Below are positions 16,330-24,819 of a DNA stretch of 64,000 nt, in pieces. Both the position numbers and the translations under genes were made by a program. The stretch is from Streptomyces sp. TRM70350 (GTDB taxonomy: Bacteria > Actinomycetota > Actinomycetes > Streptomycetales > Streptomycetaceae): positions 124,001-188,000 of the forward strand of contig NZ_JAHUXH010000009.1 of the NCBI RefSeq assembly GCF_019219825.1, read 5' to 3'. Every line of letters starts with the position of its first letter. Position 1 is the stretch's first letter. The notes under the pieces were generated by a model that saw only the letters and a program-made list of their open reading frames with translations, searched no databases and was not told the origin of the DNA.

Positions 16330-16358
16330 GGCGCGGCGCGGCGCGGCGCGGCGCGCGA
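16330..16358. repeat. GCGCG pentanucleotide run
   Basis: About five head-to-tail copies of GGCGC lie in the ku-cbiO intergenic space, directly beside the tandem duplication. Such a run is prone to slippage and could have seeded the duplication. Confidence 0.7.
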
Positions 16359-16704
16359 AGCGCGGGGACACGCGCGTGGACTGAGGGGCACCGTCCTCAG
16401 TCGTGCGGCCTCGTCTGCGCCGCCGCCAGGGCTGCCAGCTCCTCCGCCGTACGCGGACCGGTGGCCGCGTCGTCCAACAGGCCCTGGGCGCGCAGCAGGT
16501 CGGCCGCGGCGACGCCCAGGGCAGGCGCCGCGAAGGGCGGGGACACGCGCGTGGACTGAGGGGCACCGTCCTCAGTCGTGCGGCCTCGTCTGCGCCGCCG
16601 CCAGGGCTGCCAGCTCCTCCGCCGTACGCGGACCGGTGGCCGCGTCGTCCAACAGGCCCTGGGCGCGCAGCAGGTCGGCCGCGGCGACGCCCCAGGGCAG
16701 GCGC
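16354..16704. repeat. ~175-bp tandem duplication covering the 3' end of cbiO
   Basis: The block 16354-16528 repeats at 16529-16704 with a constant offset of 175 bp. Both copies contain GGGGACACGCGCGTGGACTG, the cbiO stop region and ~130 bp of coding sequence. The copies differ by very few bases, including one missing C (GACGCCCAGG in the left copy, GACGCCCCAGG in the right). The right copy is the true end of the gene; the left copy is a detached, frameshifted 3' fragment in the intergenic space. Confidence 0.92.
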
Positions 16705-17426
16705 AGGCCCGCCTCCCGCAGCAGCTCCGTGCGGGCCAGGTTCTCGGGCGCCGGGCCGGTGCGCACACCGGACGGGGTGAGCAGGGCCGCGTCGTCGGCC
16801 CAGCGCAGGGCGAGGTCGACGTCGTGCGTGGCCATCACGACGGTCGTGCCGCTGGCGCGCAGCCCGCCGAGGGTGGCGAGCAGCCGTTCCTGGCCGTCCG
16901 GATCGAGTCCGGCCGTCGGCTCGTCGAGGATCAGCACCCGCGGCCGCATGGCGACGGCACCGGCGATCGCGGTCCGCTTGCGCTGCCCGTACGACAGCAG
17001 ATGCGTGGGCCGGTCCGCCAGCGCGGCGATGTCCAGCGCCGCGAGCGCCTCCGCGACCCGCGCCCGCACCTCGGCGTCCGGCAGCCCGAGGTTCAGCGGC
17101 CCGAAGGACACGTCCTGCGCCACCGAGGCGGCGAACAGCTGGTCGTCCGGATCCTGCACCACCAGCTGCACGGTGGTCCGCAACCGGGTCAGCCCCTTCC
17201 GGTCGTACGACACCGGCGTGCCCTCCACCGTCAACTCCCCGGCATGCGGCCGAAGCCCCCCGCTGAGCAACCGCATCAGCGTGGTCTTGCCGCTGCCGTT
17301 GCGGCCGAGCAGCGCCAGCGCGCGCCCCTTACGCACCTCGAAGTCGAGGCCGGTGAGCACGGCCGGGCCGTCCTCGTAGGCGAAGGACGCGCCCCGCAGG
17401 GCGACCAGGGCGGCGGCCTCGCTCAT
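16572..17426 (-). CDS. cbiO: Cobalt ECF transporter ATPase CbiO
   Basis: 284-residue ATPase of the CbiMNQO cobalt importer. Walker A is LLGRNGSGKTTL (residues ~39-50), the Q-loop VVQDPDDQLFA is the variant typical of ECF ATPases, the signature is LLSYGQRKR, Walker B is VLILDEPTAGLDP, and the switch His is in MATHD. ATG 17426 overlaps the CbiQ stop (ATGA). The last ~45 codons are duplicated downstream in a non-functional copy. The operon follows a cobalamin riboswitch, which supports cobalt rather than nickel. Confidence 0.94.
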   Translation of the reverse strand: MSEAAALVALRGASFAYEDGPAVLTGLDFEVRKGRALALLGRNGSGKTTLMRLLSGGLRPHAGELTVEGTPVSYDRKGLTRLRTTVQLVVQDPDDQLFAASVAQDVSFGPLNLGLPDAEVRARVAEALAALDIAALADRPTHLLSYGQRKRTAIAGAVAMRPRVLILDEPTAGLDPDGQERLLATLGGLRASGTTVVMATHDVDLALRWADDAALLTPSGVRTGPAPENLARTELLREAGLRLPWGVAAADLLRAQGLLDDAATGPRTAEELAALAAAQTRPHD

Positions 17427-18172
17427 GACAGGGGCCTTTCGAGTACGAAGGTGAGGGCGGCCAGCGCCGCGAGCAGCGCGACGCTCACGGCCGTGAACGG
17501 GACGGAGACGCGGGCCTCGGGCACCAGGACGCGCAGGGTGCCGTCGTAGCCGCGCCCGGCGAGTCCCGCCTGCAGGCGCGCCGCCCGGTCGAAGGCGCGT
17601 ACGAAGGCGGTGGCGCCCAGCCCGGCCAGGGACCGCCACTGGGCGGCCCGCGTGGTGTGCCCGAGGCGGGCCGCCTGGGCGTCGCGGATCCGGCGCACGG
17701 CGTCGAGGAGCAGAAAGCTCATGCGGTACGTCACCAGGGCCACGTCGACGACGGGCGCGGGGACGCCCGCGCGGACCAGGCGGGGCAGCAGGTCGGACAT
17801 CGGGGTGGTGAACGCGAACAGCAGCACGCCCAGCGAGGCCGCCGAGGTGCGCAGCAGCAGTTCCCCGGCACGCACCGGGCCGCCGTCGGCCAGCCCGACG
17901 AACCCGTCCGGGCCGCCGACCCGCACCAGCAGCGGCAGCGCACCGGTGACGCAGAAGCCCAGCGGCACCCGGTAGGCCCGCCACAGCCGCCGCCCGGGCA
18001 CGCCCGCCGGGCCCAGCAGCACGGCCAGCGCCGTCACCAGCACCAGCGCCGCCCCCGGCCAGGGCGGCAGCGAGATCGCCAGCACCGTGAGTCCCAGCCC
18101 GAGCACGGCCTTGTCCACGGGATGGCGGCGGCGCCAGCGACTGCTGTGCGCCGCCGCGTCGATCGGCAGCAC
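17423..18172 (-). CDS. cbiQ: Cobalt ECF transporter membrane subunit CbiQ
   Basis: 249-residue transmembrane T-component that couples CbiO ATP hydrolysis to CbiM. Five to six hydrophobic segments are visible, and the cytosolic coupling region has Ala-Arg-Gly type motifs (RIRDAQAARLGH, AGLAGRGYDG). GTG 18172 begins 5 bp after the CbiN stop. The next gene, cbiO, overlaps by 4 bp. Confidence 0.92.
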   Translation of the reverse strand: MLPIDAAAHSSRWRRRHPVDKAVLGLGLTVLAISLPPWPGAALVLVTALAVLLGPAGVPGRRLWRAYRVPLGFCVTGALPLLVRVGGPDGFVGLADGGPVRAGELLLRTSAASLGVLLFAFTTPMSDLLPRLVRAGVPAPVVDVALVTYRMSFLLLDAVRRIRDAQAARLGHTTRAAQWRSLAGLGATAFVRAFDRAARLQAGLAGRGYDGTLRVLVPEARVSVPFTAVSVALLAALAALTFVLERPLS

Positions 18173-18177
18173 GAGGC

Positions 18178-18537
18178 TCAGGCCCCTTCGGCTCCGTCGT
18201 GCCCGGGCGTCCGCGTCGCGCCCTGCTGCTCCTGGACCCGCGCCGCACCCTGGCGCCGCCCGCGCCGGACCCCGAAGTAGTACGCGAGCACGCCCGCGCC
18301 GACCGCCGCCTGCAGGGCGAACAGACCGGACTCGATCTCGCCGGACGGCGGCTCGTACAGGGGCGAGAACCAGGGCTCGTAGCCCGGGTCCAGCTCGGTG
18401 ATCGTCGTCTCCGCCTCGCCGTCGGCACCGGCGAACGGCTCCTCCTTGTGGTCGCCGAGCCCGAGCGCCAGCGGCAGCGCCGCGAGAGCGGCGACGGCGA
18501 GCAGCAGCAGGAGGTTGACCTTCGTGTCGCGCTTCAC
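18178..18537 (-). CDS. cbiN: Cobalt transport protein CbiN
   Basis: 119-residue small subunit with two membrane helices (residues ~7-26 and ~73-92) flanking an extracellular loop containing FAGADGEAE and LDPGYEPWFSPLYEPPSGEI, the hallmark of CbiN, which helps CbiM load Co2+. The cytosolic tail is rich in Arg and Gln. The start ATG 18537 overlaps the CbiM stop by 4 bp. Confidence 0.94.
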   Translation of the reverse strand: MKRDTKVNLLLLLAVAALAALPLALGLGDHKEEPFAGADGEAETTITELDPGYEPWFSPLYEPPSGEIESGLFALQAAVGAGVLAYYFGVRRGRRQGAARVQEQQGATRTPGHDGAEGA

Positions 18538-19226
18538 CGGGCCACCGCCTCGGTAGCGGTCCTGTGGCTGAGCAGCACGCCCAGCCGGGTCAGCTCACCC
18601 TTGCTGGACTGCACGAGCAGCCGCATCACCAGCACCGTGAGCAGCCCCTCGCTCACCGCGAGCGGGATCTGCGTGACGGCGAAGATGGAGCCGAACTTGC
18701 CGAGCGCGCCCAGGAAACCGCTGCTCGGGTCGGGGAAGGCGAGCGCCAGCTGGACGCTGGTGACGCAGTAGGTGGACAGGTCGGCGACGAACGCGCCGAA
18801 GAACACGGCGACCATCAGCGGCACGTCGTACCGTCGCAGCAGCCGGTAGACGCCGTATCCGGCCCAGGGGCCGACGATCGCCATCGAGAAGACGTTGGCG
18901 CCGAGCGTGGTCAGCCCGCCGTGGGCGAGCAGCAGCGCCTGGAACAGCAGGGTGATGGTGCCCAGCACCGCCATGATCGGCGGCCGGAACAGGATGGCGC
19001 CCAGTCCCGTGCCGGTGGGATGCGAGCAGCTCCCGGTCACGGACGGCAGCTTCAGCGCCGACAGGACGAACGTGAAGGCGCCCGAGGCGCCGAGGAGCAG
19101 AGTGCTCTCGGGGTGCTCCCTGACCTCACGGGTGAGGGACCTCACTCCGTGGACGACGAACGGCGCGGACGCGGCACCCCAGGCGATCGCGTGCGCCGGA
19201 GGCAGAAAACCCTCGGCTATGTGCAT
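18534..19226 (-). CDS. cbiM: Cobalt substrate-binding membrane protein CbiM
   Basis: 230-residue S-component. Translation starts at MHIAEGFL (ATG 19226), whose N-terminal Met-His-Ile forms the Co2+ site in this family; upstream codons in the same frame belong to the leader. Other hallmarks are SVTGSCSHPTGTGLG, LLLAHGGLTTLGANVFSM and AFFVADLSTY-like FGAFVADLSTYCVT. It is the first gene of cbiMNQO, behind the cobalamin riboswitch. It imports cobalt for B12 synthesis when cobalamin is low. Confidence 0.95.
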   Translation of the reverse strand: MHIAEGFLPPAHAIAWGAASAPFVVHGVRSLTREVREHPESTLLLGASGAFTFVLSALKLPSVTGSCSHPTGTGLGAILFRPPIMAVLGTITLLFQALLLAHGGLTTLGANVFSMAIVGPWAGYGVYRLLRRYDVPLMVAVFFGAFVADLSTYCVTSVQLALAFPDPSSGFLGALGKFGSIFAVTQIPLAVSEGLLTVLVMRLLVQSSKGELTRLGVLLSHRTATEAVAR

Positions 19227-19274
19227 GGCTTCAGCAGACCCTCTCCAGCACCTCGTGGATGGTGTACAACGCGC

Positions 19275-19440
19275 CTCGGCCGGTCTCCTGGCTGACGGGT
19301 GACACCGCCCGTGCTCCGCCTTCCCGGGTCGCAAGGACCCAGTGGCTGCCCGCGAGGGCCGGAGCCGGACTTCCCGATCACAGTGGCGAGGGCCGCACCG
19401 GCATCACACCGGATTTCCCGTTCACCAAGGCGTGGTGACA
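19275..19440 (-). ncRNA. Cobalamin riboswitch
   Basis: The minus-strand leader of cbiM contains the cobalamin aptamer pattern: a G-rich start with CCGGTGTGATGCCGGTGCGG, then GCCACTGTGATCGGGAAGTC, and the late box GTCAGCCAGGAGACCGGCC (near 19280-19298). The order and sequence match the B12 element that shuts off translation or transcription when adenosylcobalamin binds. Ends are approximate. Confidence 0.9.
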
Positions 19441-19519
19441 GTAGTGTGCCCGCGGGGGTGGTGACAAGCGGCGCATGGGGGGCGCGAAGGCGCTGGTCAC
19501 GCGGCGCACCCGACCGACG

Positions 19520-20227
19520 TCACCCGTCGAGTTCCCGGTCCAGCAGCGCGAGGTCCGGCGGTACGAGGTGGGTGGCGTCCACCAGTTCCTGGAGCAGGGC
19601 GTGCAGCGGCACGGCCTCGTCGGCGTTCAGGCGAGCGCCGATCTCCGCGACCCGGCGCTCGATCCCGGGCGCCTCCCAGTCCGTTTCCGGGCGCAGGAAG
19701 CGCAGTTGCTGCAGGGCCTTGCGGGAGGGGAAGGGGCGGGGGGCGGACTCGTGGCGCAGGTAGCGCTGGCCCAGGACGACCAGCAGGAGCCGTTCGTCGT
19801 CGTCGAGGGCCGGGCGGGCCCGCGGGAAGTGTCCGGGGCGGCGGGCGGGGTCCGTGACGTACAACTCGATCAGGTACTCGCGGTGGCCGAGGCCCCGCAC
19901 GAAGAGCGGGGTGTAGCCGGAGGGGAGGGGGAGCGGCGCGGCTCGGGGAGCGAGGAGTTCGCCGTGGGGGAGGCGCACGGGGCGGCCGCCCGTGTTGCGC
20001 AGCCACCAGTGGCCGTGGTGGTACGTCAGGTCTCCCTGCCGACGGCTCACCCGCCGGTCGTCGCCGCCGACGTACAGGGCCGTGGCGGGGCGGCCCGGGG
20101 CACGGCCGAAGCACACCACCCGGCCGGGCTCCGGAGCGGCCGTGACCTCGCCCGCCGCCGATCTCGCGTGCAGCGTGTCCGCGGCGGCCGGTGGGGCACC
20201 GCGCGCGAGACTCTCACGACGGTTCAT
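19520..20227 (-). CDS. FHA-domain protein 1
   Basis: 235 residues. The N-terminal part (~35-110) is a forkhead-associated phosphothreonine-binding fold: VCFGRAPG, then GGDDRRVSRRQGDLTYHHGH and WWLRNTGGRPVRLP. The C-terminal half (LDDDERLLLVVLGQRYL ... LVPPDLALLD) is shared with the second FHA protein of this operon and may be a winged-helix-like effector domain. ATG 20227 follows GAGGAG. It is the last gene of an FHA-kinase-FHA unit and is probably a substrate or partner of the kinase. Confidence 0.85.
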   Translation of the reverse strand: MNRRESLARGAPPAAADTLHARSAAGEVTAAPEPGRVVCFGRAPGRPATALYVGGDDRRVSRRQGDLTYHHGHWWLRNTGGRPVRLPHGELLAPRAAPLPLPSGYTPLFVRGLGHREYLIELYVTDPARRPGHFPRARPALDDDERLLLVVLGQRYLRHESAPRPFPSRKALQQLRFLRPETDWEAPGIERRVAEIGARLNADEAVPLHALLQELVDATHLVPPDLALLDRELDG

Positions 20228-20297
20228 CCCCGGGCTCCTCGGCGTGGCGGCTGGTCACCACCACTGTGCGGCACGGGTACGGGACCCTTCCCGCCCG

Positions 20298-22196
20298 TCA
20301 GCGTTCGGGCAGCTCGGCGGCCGCCGAGGTGGCCAGGTCGGTGACCATCGCGCAGAGGTCGCCCATCGGGCGTTCGCCGCCGACGCGCAGGCGCACCATC
20401 TCGGCGGCCGTCCTGGCGCCCTGGCCGCTGTACCGGCGGTATTCGAGGAAGACCGTGCAGGTCTCGTCGCCGTCGCCTTCCGGCTCCACGAGGGCCCGGT
20501 AGCCGCTGAGCCGGACGACCTCGCGGTCCTTGGCGGACTTGGGCTGGTCGCGGAAGAAGCTCACCTCCGCCTCCAGGTCGTCCACCTCGCTGAACCACTC
20601 GCAGTTCCAGTTGGCGACACCGGCCTCCGGCATGTCCGGCCTGATGCCCGGCACGGCGGCCGACAGCGCCTTCGCGTCGAGCAGCGCGCAGGCGTCCGCC
20701 CAGGCCAGCGAGGTGTCGGGGTAGCCCGGGGAACGGCGGGGGACCGAACCGCTGTTCAGCACCTCGGCGGCGCTCCGGGCGGCCGTGTTGGCGACCGTGC
20801 ACAGCGTCGCGCTGCCGCCGGTCACCGAGCCGTCCCCCATGTCGACGCGGATCCCGACGAGGGTGCCCTCGGCATCCCCGCCGGCGGCGCTGTCGTACAG
20901 CAACAGGCCGCACTCGTCGGACTCCGGTGGCTCCTCGATGACGCCGATCCGCCCGATGCGGGTGGTCGGCCGGGAGCCTTCGGGCCGGGAGCCGGGGCGT
21001 AACTGGACCGACACGTCGATACGGGACTCGTCGTCGGGTCTGACGAGCACGTCACAGCGGTCGAAGTTGCCGTAGTCCACGTCCACACGGGCCTCGCCGA
21101 ACCGGCCGAGGGCGGCCGGGTCGGTCAGGGCGCACACGTCGGCGGTGCGCGGATCGCCGATCAGCGAACCCTCGGCGGCGCGGCTCCGGCCCGCCTCATC
21201 CGTACCCTGACCCGAATCGCCGCCGTCGGGGACGAGGATCAGTCCGCCCAGGACCAGCGCGGCGCCGACCCCGACGGCCGTGGCCAGCAGCGACCGGCGC
21301 GCCGGCCATCGCCACCGCGGCCGCCGCCCGGTCCGGGTGATGGTGGACTGGGAATGGGACTGGGACTGGGACGCGGCGACGGCGGCCAGCAGCCGTCCGG
21401 CCTCGGCGGCGTCGGGGCGTTGCCGTGGGTCGCGGCGCAGCATGGCGGTGAGGACGGGGTGCAGCGGGCCCACGGCCTCGGCGTCCATCGCCACGACGCC
21501 CTGCTCGGCCTTCCAGTACGTCAGGCGCTCGGTGTCCGTCCCGCCGTCCCCCGACTCCCCGCCGCGTGGCGGCGCCCCGGTGACCAGCGCGTACAGGGTG
21601 GCGGCCAGGCAGAACACGTCCGAGGCCGGCCGGGGGAGGTGGCCCCGGGCCAGTTCGGGGGCGGCGTAGTCCGGGGTGAAGCTGAGCGGGCCGTTGCCGG
21701 TGACGGTCTCGGCGCCGCTGGTCCGGTGCGCGGCGCCGAAGTCCAGCAGCTTCGCCGTACCCCGCCGGGTGAGACCGATGTTGGCGGGCTTGACGTCACA
21801 GTGCACGATCCCCGCCTCGTGCAGCGCGGCGAGCGCGTCGGCGAGTTCGGCACCGATCCGGGCCGCCCGCTGCGCGGACATCGGCGGCTGCCGGTCCAGG
21901 CCGCCGCCGGGGACGTACTCCATGACGAACCAGTACGTCTCCTCGCCGTCCCGCTCCACGGTGACGACGTCGAACAGCGTCACGACGTGCGGGTGGTCGC
22001 GGAACCTGGCCAGCGCGCGGGGCTCGGCCAGCAGCCGTCGTACCGCCGTGTCGTGGTCGCCCTCGATCCGCTCCGGTTTCAGCGCGACGTCCTGCCCCAC
22101 CACCGTGTCGTGGGCCAGCCACACCTCGCCGCTCCGCCCGGCGCCGATGACCTCTCTGAGGACATAACGGCCGGCGAACTCGTCTCCGGAACGCAC
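20298..22196 (-). CDS. Membrane Ser/Thr protein kinase
   Basis: 632 residues from GTG 22196, chosen because GGGGGAG lies just upstream. Kinase domain is residues ~8-270: glycine loop IGAGRSGEV, ATP Lys40 (VALK), catalytic loop HCDVKPANI with Asp134 and Lys136, and DFG at 152-154. The usual HRD arginine is Cys133, so it is a non-RD kinase. A Ser/Gln stretch and one membrane helix (~300-325) lead to an extracellular sensor of ~300 residues with two similar beta-rich halves, each with a Cys pair. FHA genes lie on both sides. Confidence 0.92.
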   Translation of the reverse strand: MRSGDEFAGRYVLREVIGAGRSGEVWLAHDTVVGQDVALKPERIEGDHDTAVRRLLAEPRALARFRDHPHVVTLFDVVTVERDGEETYWFVMEYVPGGGLDRQPPMSAQRAARIGAELADALAALHEAGIVHCDVKPANIGLTRRGTAKLLDFGAAHRTSGAETVTGNGPLSFTPDYAAPELARGHLPRPASDVFCLAATLYALVTGAPPRGGESGDGGTDTERLTYWKAEQGVVAMDAEAVGPLHPVLTAMLRRDPRQRPDAAEAGRLLAAVAASQSQSHSQSTITRTGRRPRWRWPARRSLLATAVGVGAALVLGGLILVPDGGDSGQGTDEAGRSRAAEGSLIGDPRTADVCALTDPAALGRFGEARVDVDYGNFDRCDVLVRPDDESRIDVSVQLRPGSRPEGSRPTTRIGRIGVIEEPPESDECGLLLYDSAAGGDAEGTLVGIRVDMGDGSVTGGSATLCTVANTAARSAAEVLNSGSVPRRSPGYPDTSLAWADACALLDAKALSAAVPGIRPDMPEAGVANWNCEWFSEVDDLEAEVSFFRDQPKSAKDREVVRLSGYRALVEPEGDGDETCTVFLEYRRYSGQGARTAAEMVRLRVGGERPMGDLCAMVTDLATSAAAELPER

Positions 22197-22311
22197 GGTT
22201 CTCCCCCTCGCCAGTGCCCAGGACGCGCACCCGGTCACGCGCGTGTGCCTCGAACCTACTGGGAGTGGGGGACGATCCGCATTCTCTCCCCAGAGGCTCC
22301 ATCAGGCGCAC

Positions 22312-23094
22312 TCATGATGGAGAGGTGGTGTCGTCGTCCTCCAGCAGGTCCAGGTCCGGCGGCACGAGCGTGGTCGACTCCACCAGGCCCTTCAGCAGGT
22401 TGTGCAGCAGGCTGTTGTCGGACGGGCGGCCCTCCGAACGGTCGTGCATCAGCGGGTACTTGAAGCCGGTGCCGTGCAGTCGGCGGCGTACCGCCTCGAC
22501 CCGGTACTCGATCCGGCGCTCGGTCCACTTGCCGTCCGGGTGCAGATAGGCGAGCTGTTCGGCGGCCCGGCCGTAGCTCAGCGGGCGCGGGTCCTGCTCG
22601 TACAGCAGATACCGCTGGCCGAGCACGACCAGCAGCAGCCGCTCGTCCTCGTCGAGGGGCCAGGTCTCCGGGCGCAGGGTCTCGGCGCGGCGGCGGGAGA
22701 CCGGGCCCCGGTCGTCGTGGCCCGCCACATACAGCTCGACCAGGTGTTCCCGGTGGCCCGAGCCCTTCACGAACAGCGGCGTGTAGCCGGTGGCGAGCGG
22801 GATCGGCTCGGTGCTGGTGTGCATCATCCGGCCACGGGGGAGTCGTACGAGCTGCTGCCCCGTGTTGCGCAGCCACCACTGCCCCTGCCGGAACGTCAAC
22901 TCCCCGTGCCGGCGGCTCACCCGCAGGTCGTCCACGCCGACGCCGAGGTCCACGTCGGGCTTCTCCCCGCGCCCGAAGCACACCGTCAGGCCCGGCCGGG
23001 GCGGGGCGCTGAGGTCGCCGGTGACCGTGCGGGCGTGCAGGGTGCCGGGCAGGGCGGGCGCGACACCGCGCGCGAGGCTGGCGGAGCGGGACAT
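22312..23094 (-). CDS. FHA-domain protein 2
   Basis: 260 residues from ATG 23094, preceded by GAGGAGA. It is a paralogue of FHA protein 1 over its whole length: FHA core VCFGRGEKPD, VDDLRVSRRHGELTF, WWLRNTGQQLVRLP with the conserved SRRH, and C-terminal LDEDERLLLVVLGQRYL and LVPPDLDLL. First gene of the FHA-kinase-FHA unit (115-bp gap to the kinase). Phosphothreonine recognition is expected from the intact R, S and H positions. The C-terminal domain's role is unknown. Confidence 0.85.
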   Translation of the reverse strand: MSRSASLARGVAPALPGTLHARTVTGDLSAPPRPGLTVCFGRGEKPDVDLGVGVDDLRVSRRHGELTFRQGQWWLRNTGQQLVRLPRGRMMHTSTEPIPLATGYTPLFVKGSGHREHLVELYVAGHDDRGPVSRRRAETLRPETWPLDEDERLLLVVLGQRYLLYEQDPRPLSYGRAAEQLAYLHPDGKWTERRIEYRVEAVRRRLHGTGFKYPLMHDRSEGRPSDNSLLHNLLKGLVESTTLVPPDLDLLEDDDTTSPS

Positions 23095-23263
23095 CGCTGG
23101 TCTCCTCGGCTCGGGGTGTTCGTACGGGCTGTGCCCACCAGGGTCGTCGACGGTTTCGGGACCCCTCCCCAAGTGTGCCCCGTACAAAGGCCGTGCCCGA
23201 CTGCCGCACGTCAACGACGATGGCCCGTACGGGCATTGAAGTCCACACCAGGGGGAGCGCAGG

Positions 23264-24691
23264 ATGGACCAACCGACGTACACCATGCCCGTCGTACCGG
23301 AACCCGGCCCGCCACCCCGCCCCCGGCGGTACGACCCCCTGGCCGTCGCCCTCGGCAACGCCTCGCTCCTCGGCGTCGGCTACCTGCTGATGGGGCGGCG
23401 CAAGCTCGCCGTCACGGCAGCGCTGGGCACGGTCGTCCTCGTCTCCGCGCTCGTGTCCACCGCCTCCTGGGGGTACGAGATCGCCGCGCTGGTGTGGTGG
23501 GTGGCCGTCATCGCCCACGGGTGGTTCCTGGCGAGCCGTGGCACGCCCCGCGTCGCCGCGCGCGGCCGGCGCCTGGTCGCGCTCTGCGTCACGCTGCCGG
23601 TGCTGCTGGCGGTGGGGCTGCTGCGGTACGACGCCACGCGCATCGGGCGGAGCGTCACCGAGGCCCGCGACCAGGGCGACTGCGCCGGGGTGTTCACCGC
23701 GCAGGACAAGGTGTGGGCCGGGCATCGCGTCGCCGACGCCCCGCTGAGTGCCCGGGGCGACGAGGTGGTGGAGGACTGCCGGCGGCTGGGGACGGCCGAG
23801 GTGCTGCTGGACAGCGGTCTGCGCAGCAACACCGAGGCGCTCGAGCAGGGCTTCGGCATCCTCGGCTCGGTGCTCCGCGAACCCGGCAACGAGCAGACCG
23901 TCCGCACCGTCCTGGACGGATTCCTCGACGGCCTGCCCACGAACAGCCCCTGCGGCACCGTCGAGATCACCGACTGGCTCCGTGACCGCGAGCCGACCCG
24001 CGACCAGCTCGACCGGTCCGCCGACACCGCGAACCGGGTCGCGCCCGGCGCGCTCGTCGCCTGCGGCGACAACCTCATGAAGGGCAGCGACTGGGAGACG
24101 GCCAAGGCGCGCTACCGTCAGCTGCTCGACGAGTATCCCGACGACAACCTCGAAAACCGGGCCCGCGCGGGGATCACCAAGGCCACACAGGCCATCGAGC
24201 TGGACACCGTCCGCACCCTGCTGTCGGGAACGGCGGACGAACAGCCCGAGTACTGCTCCCGACCGGCCAAGTACAGCGCCGCCAAGCCGATGGGCAAGGG
24301 CACCAACCGCGCGCTGTACTACGGCAACACCGAGTACACCGACCAGCTCCCCGGCAACTGGAAGGCCGGTGACGCCGCCGACGCGGTGGCGATCGTCTGC
24401 GTGGGCGAGACGGACTTCGGGACCTCCGTCGAGACGTGCCCGTACCAGGCCCGGGACTCCGGTGCCATCAGCTACGTGACCTTCCACAAGATCGCGATCC
24501 CGGTCCGGGTCTACGAACTGCGCACCGGCAAGCTCGTCAGCAAGCGCACGATCCAGATCAGCGGATCGAGCTGCCCCTCGATCATCACGTACTACACGTA
24601 CGGCACCGACGACACCCCGCCGACGAACCGCTACGTCACCGAGTCCAAGTCCGATGTGCGGGGCGCGTTCAGGCCGCTGATCAGCAGGTGA
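23264..24691 (+). CDS. Membrane protein of unknown function
   Basis: 475 residues. A Pro-rich N-terminus is followed by about four hydrophobic segments between residues ~30 and 120 (LLGVGYLLMG, LGTVVLVSALV, ALVWWVAVIAHGW, LVALCVTLPVLLAVGLL). The remaining ~350 residues are outside or cytosolic, with a helical repeat-like region (WETAKARYRQLLDEYPDDNL) reminiscent of a TPR and a C-terminal beta-rich domain with several cysteines. No named family recognised. It diverges from FHA protein 2 and may belong to the same signalling locus. Confidence 0.75.
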   Translation: MDQPTYTMPVVPEPGPPPRPRRYDPLAVALGNASLLGVGYLLMGRRKLAVTAALGTVVLVSALVSTASWGYEIAALVWWVAVIAHGWFLASRGTPRVAARGRRLVALCVTLPVLLAVGLLRYDATRIGRSVTEARDQGDCAGVFTAQDKVWAGHRVADAPLSARGDEVVEDCRRLGTAEVLLDSGLRSNTEALEQGFGILGSVLREPGNEQTVRTVLDGFLDGLPTNSPCGTVEITDWLRDREPTRDQLDRSADTANRVAPGALVACGDNLMKGSDWETAKARYRQLLDEYPDDNLENRARAGITKATQAIELDTVRTLLSGTADEQPEYCSRPAKYSAAKPMGKGTNRALYYGNTEYTDQLPGNWKAGDAADAVAIVCVGETDFGTSVETCPYQARDSGAISYVTFHKIAIPVRVYELRTGKLVSKRTIQISGSSCPSIITYYTYGTDDTPPTNRYVTESKSDVRGAFRPLISR

Positions 24692-24819
24692 CCAGGGGCT
24701 CCGGAGCCCTCGGCCGACGCCGGGAGCAGGTGCGGCGGGACGGGTCCCGACAACGGCCACTACGGTTCGCCAGGGCCCGACCCCACACACCACCCCACCC
24801 CACAGGGAGGAACCCCTCC

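Noticed and set aside
20298..22238. Longer kinase start at 22238
   Set aside because: The added residues (MTGCASWALARGRT) have no conservation, and GTG 22196 has a clear binding site.
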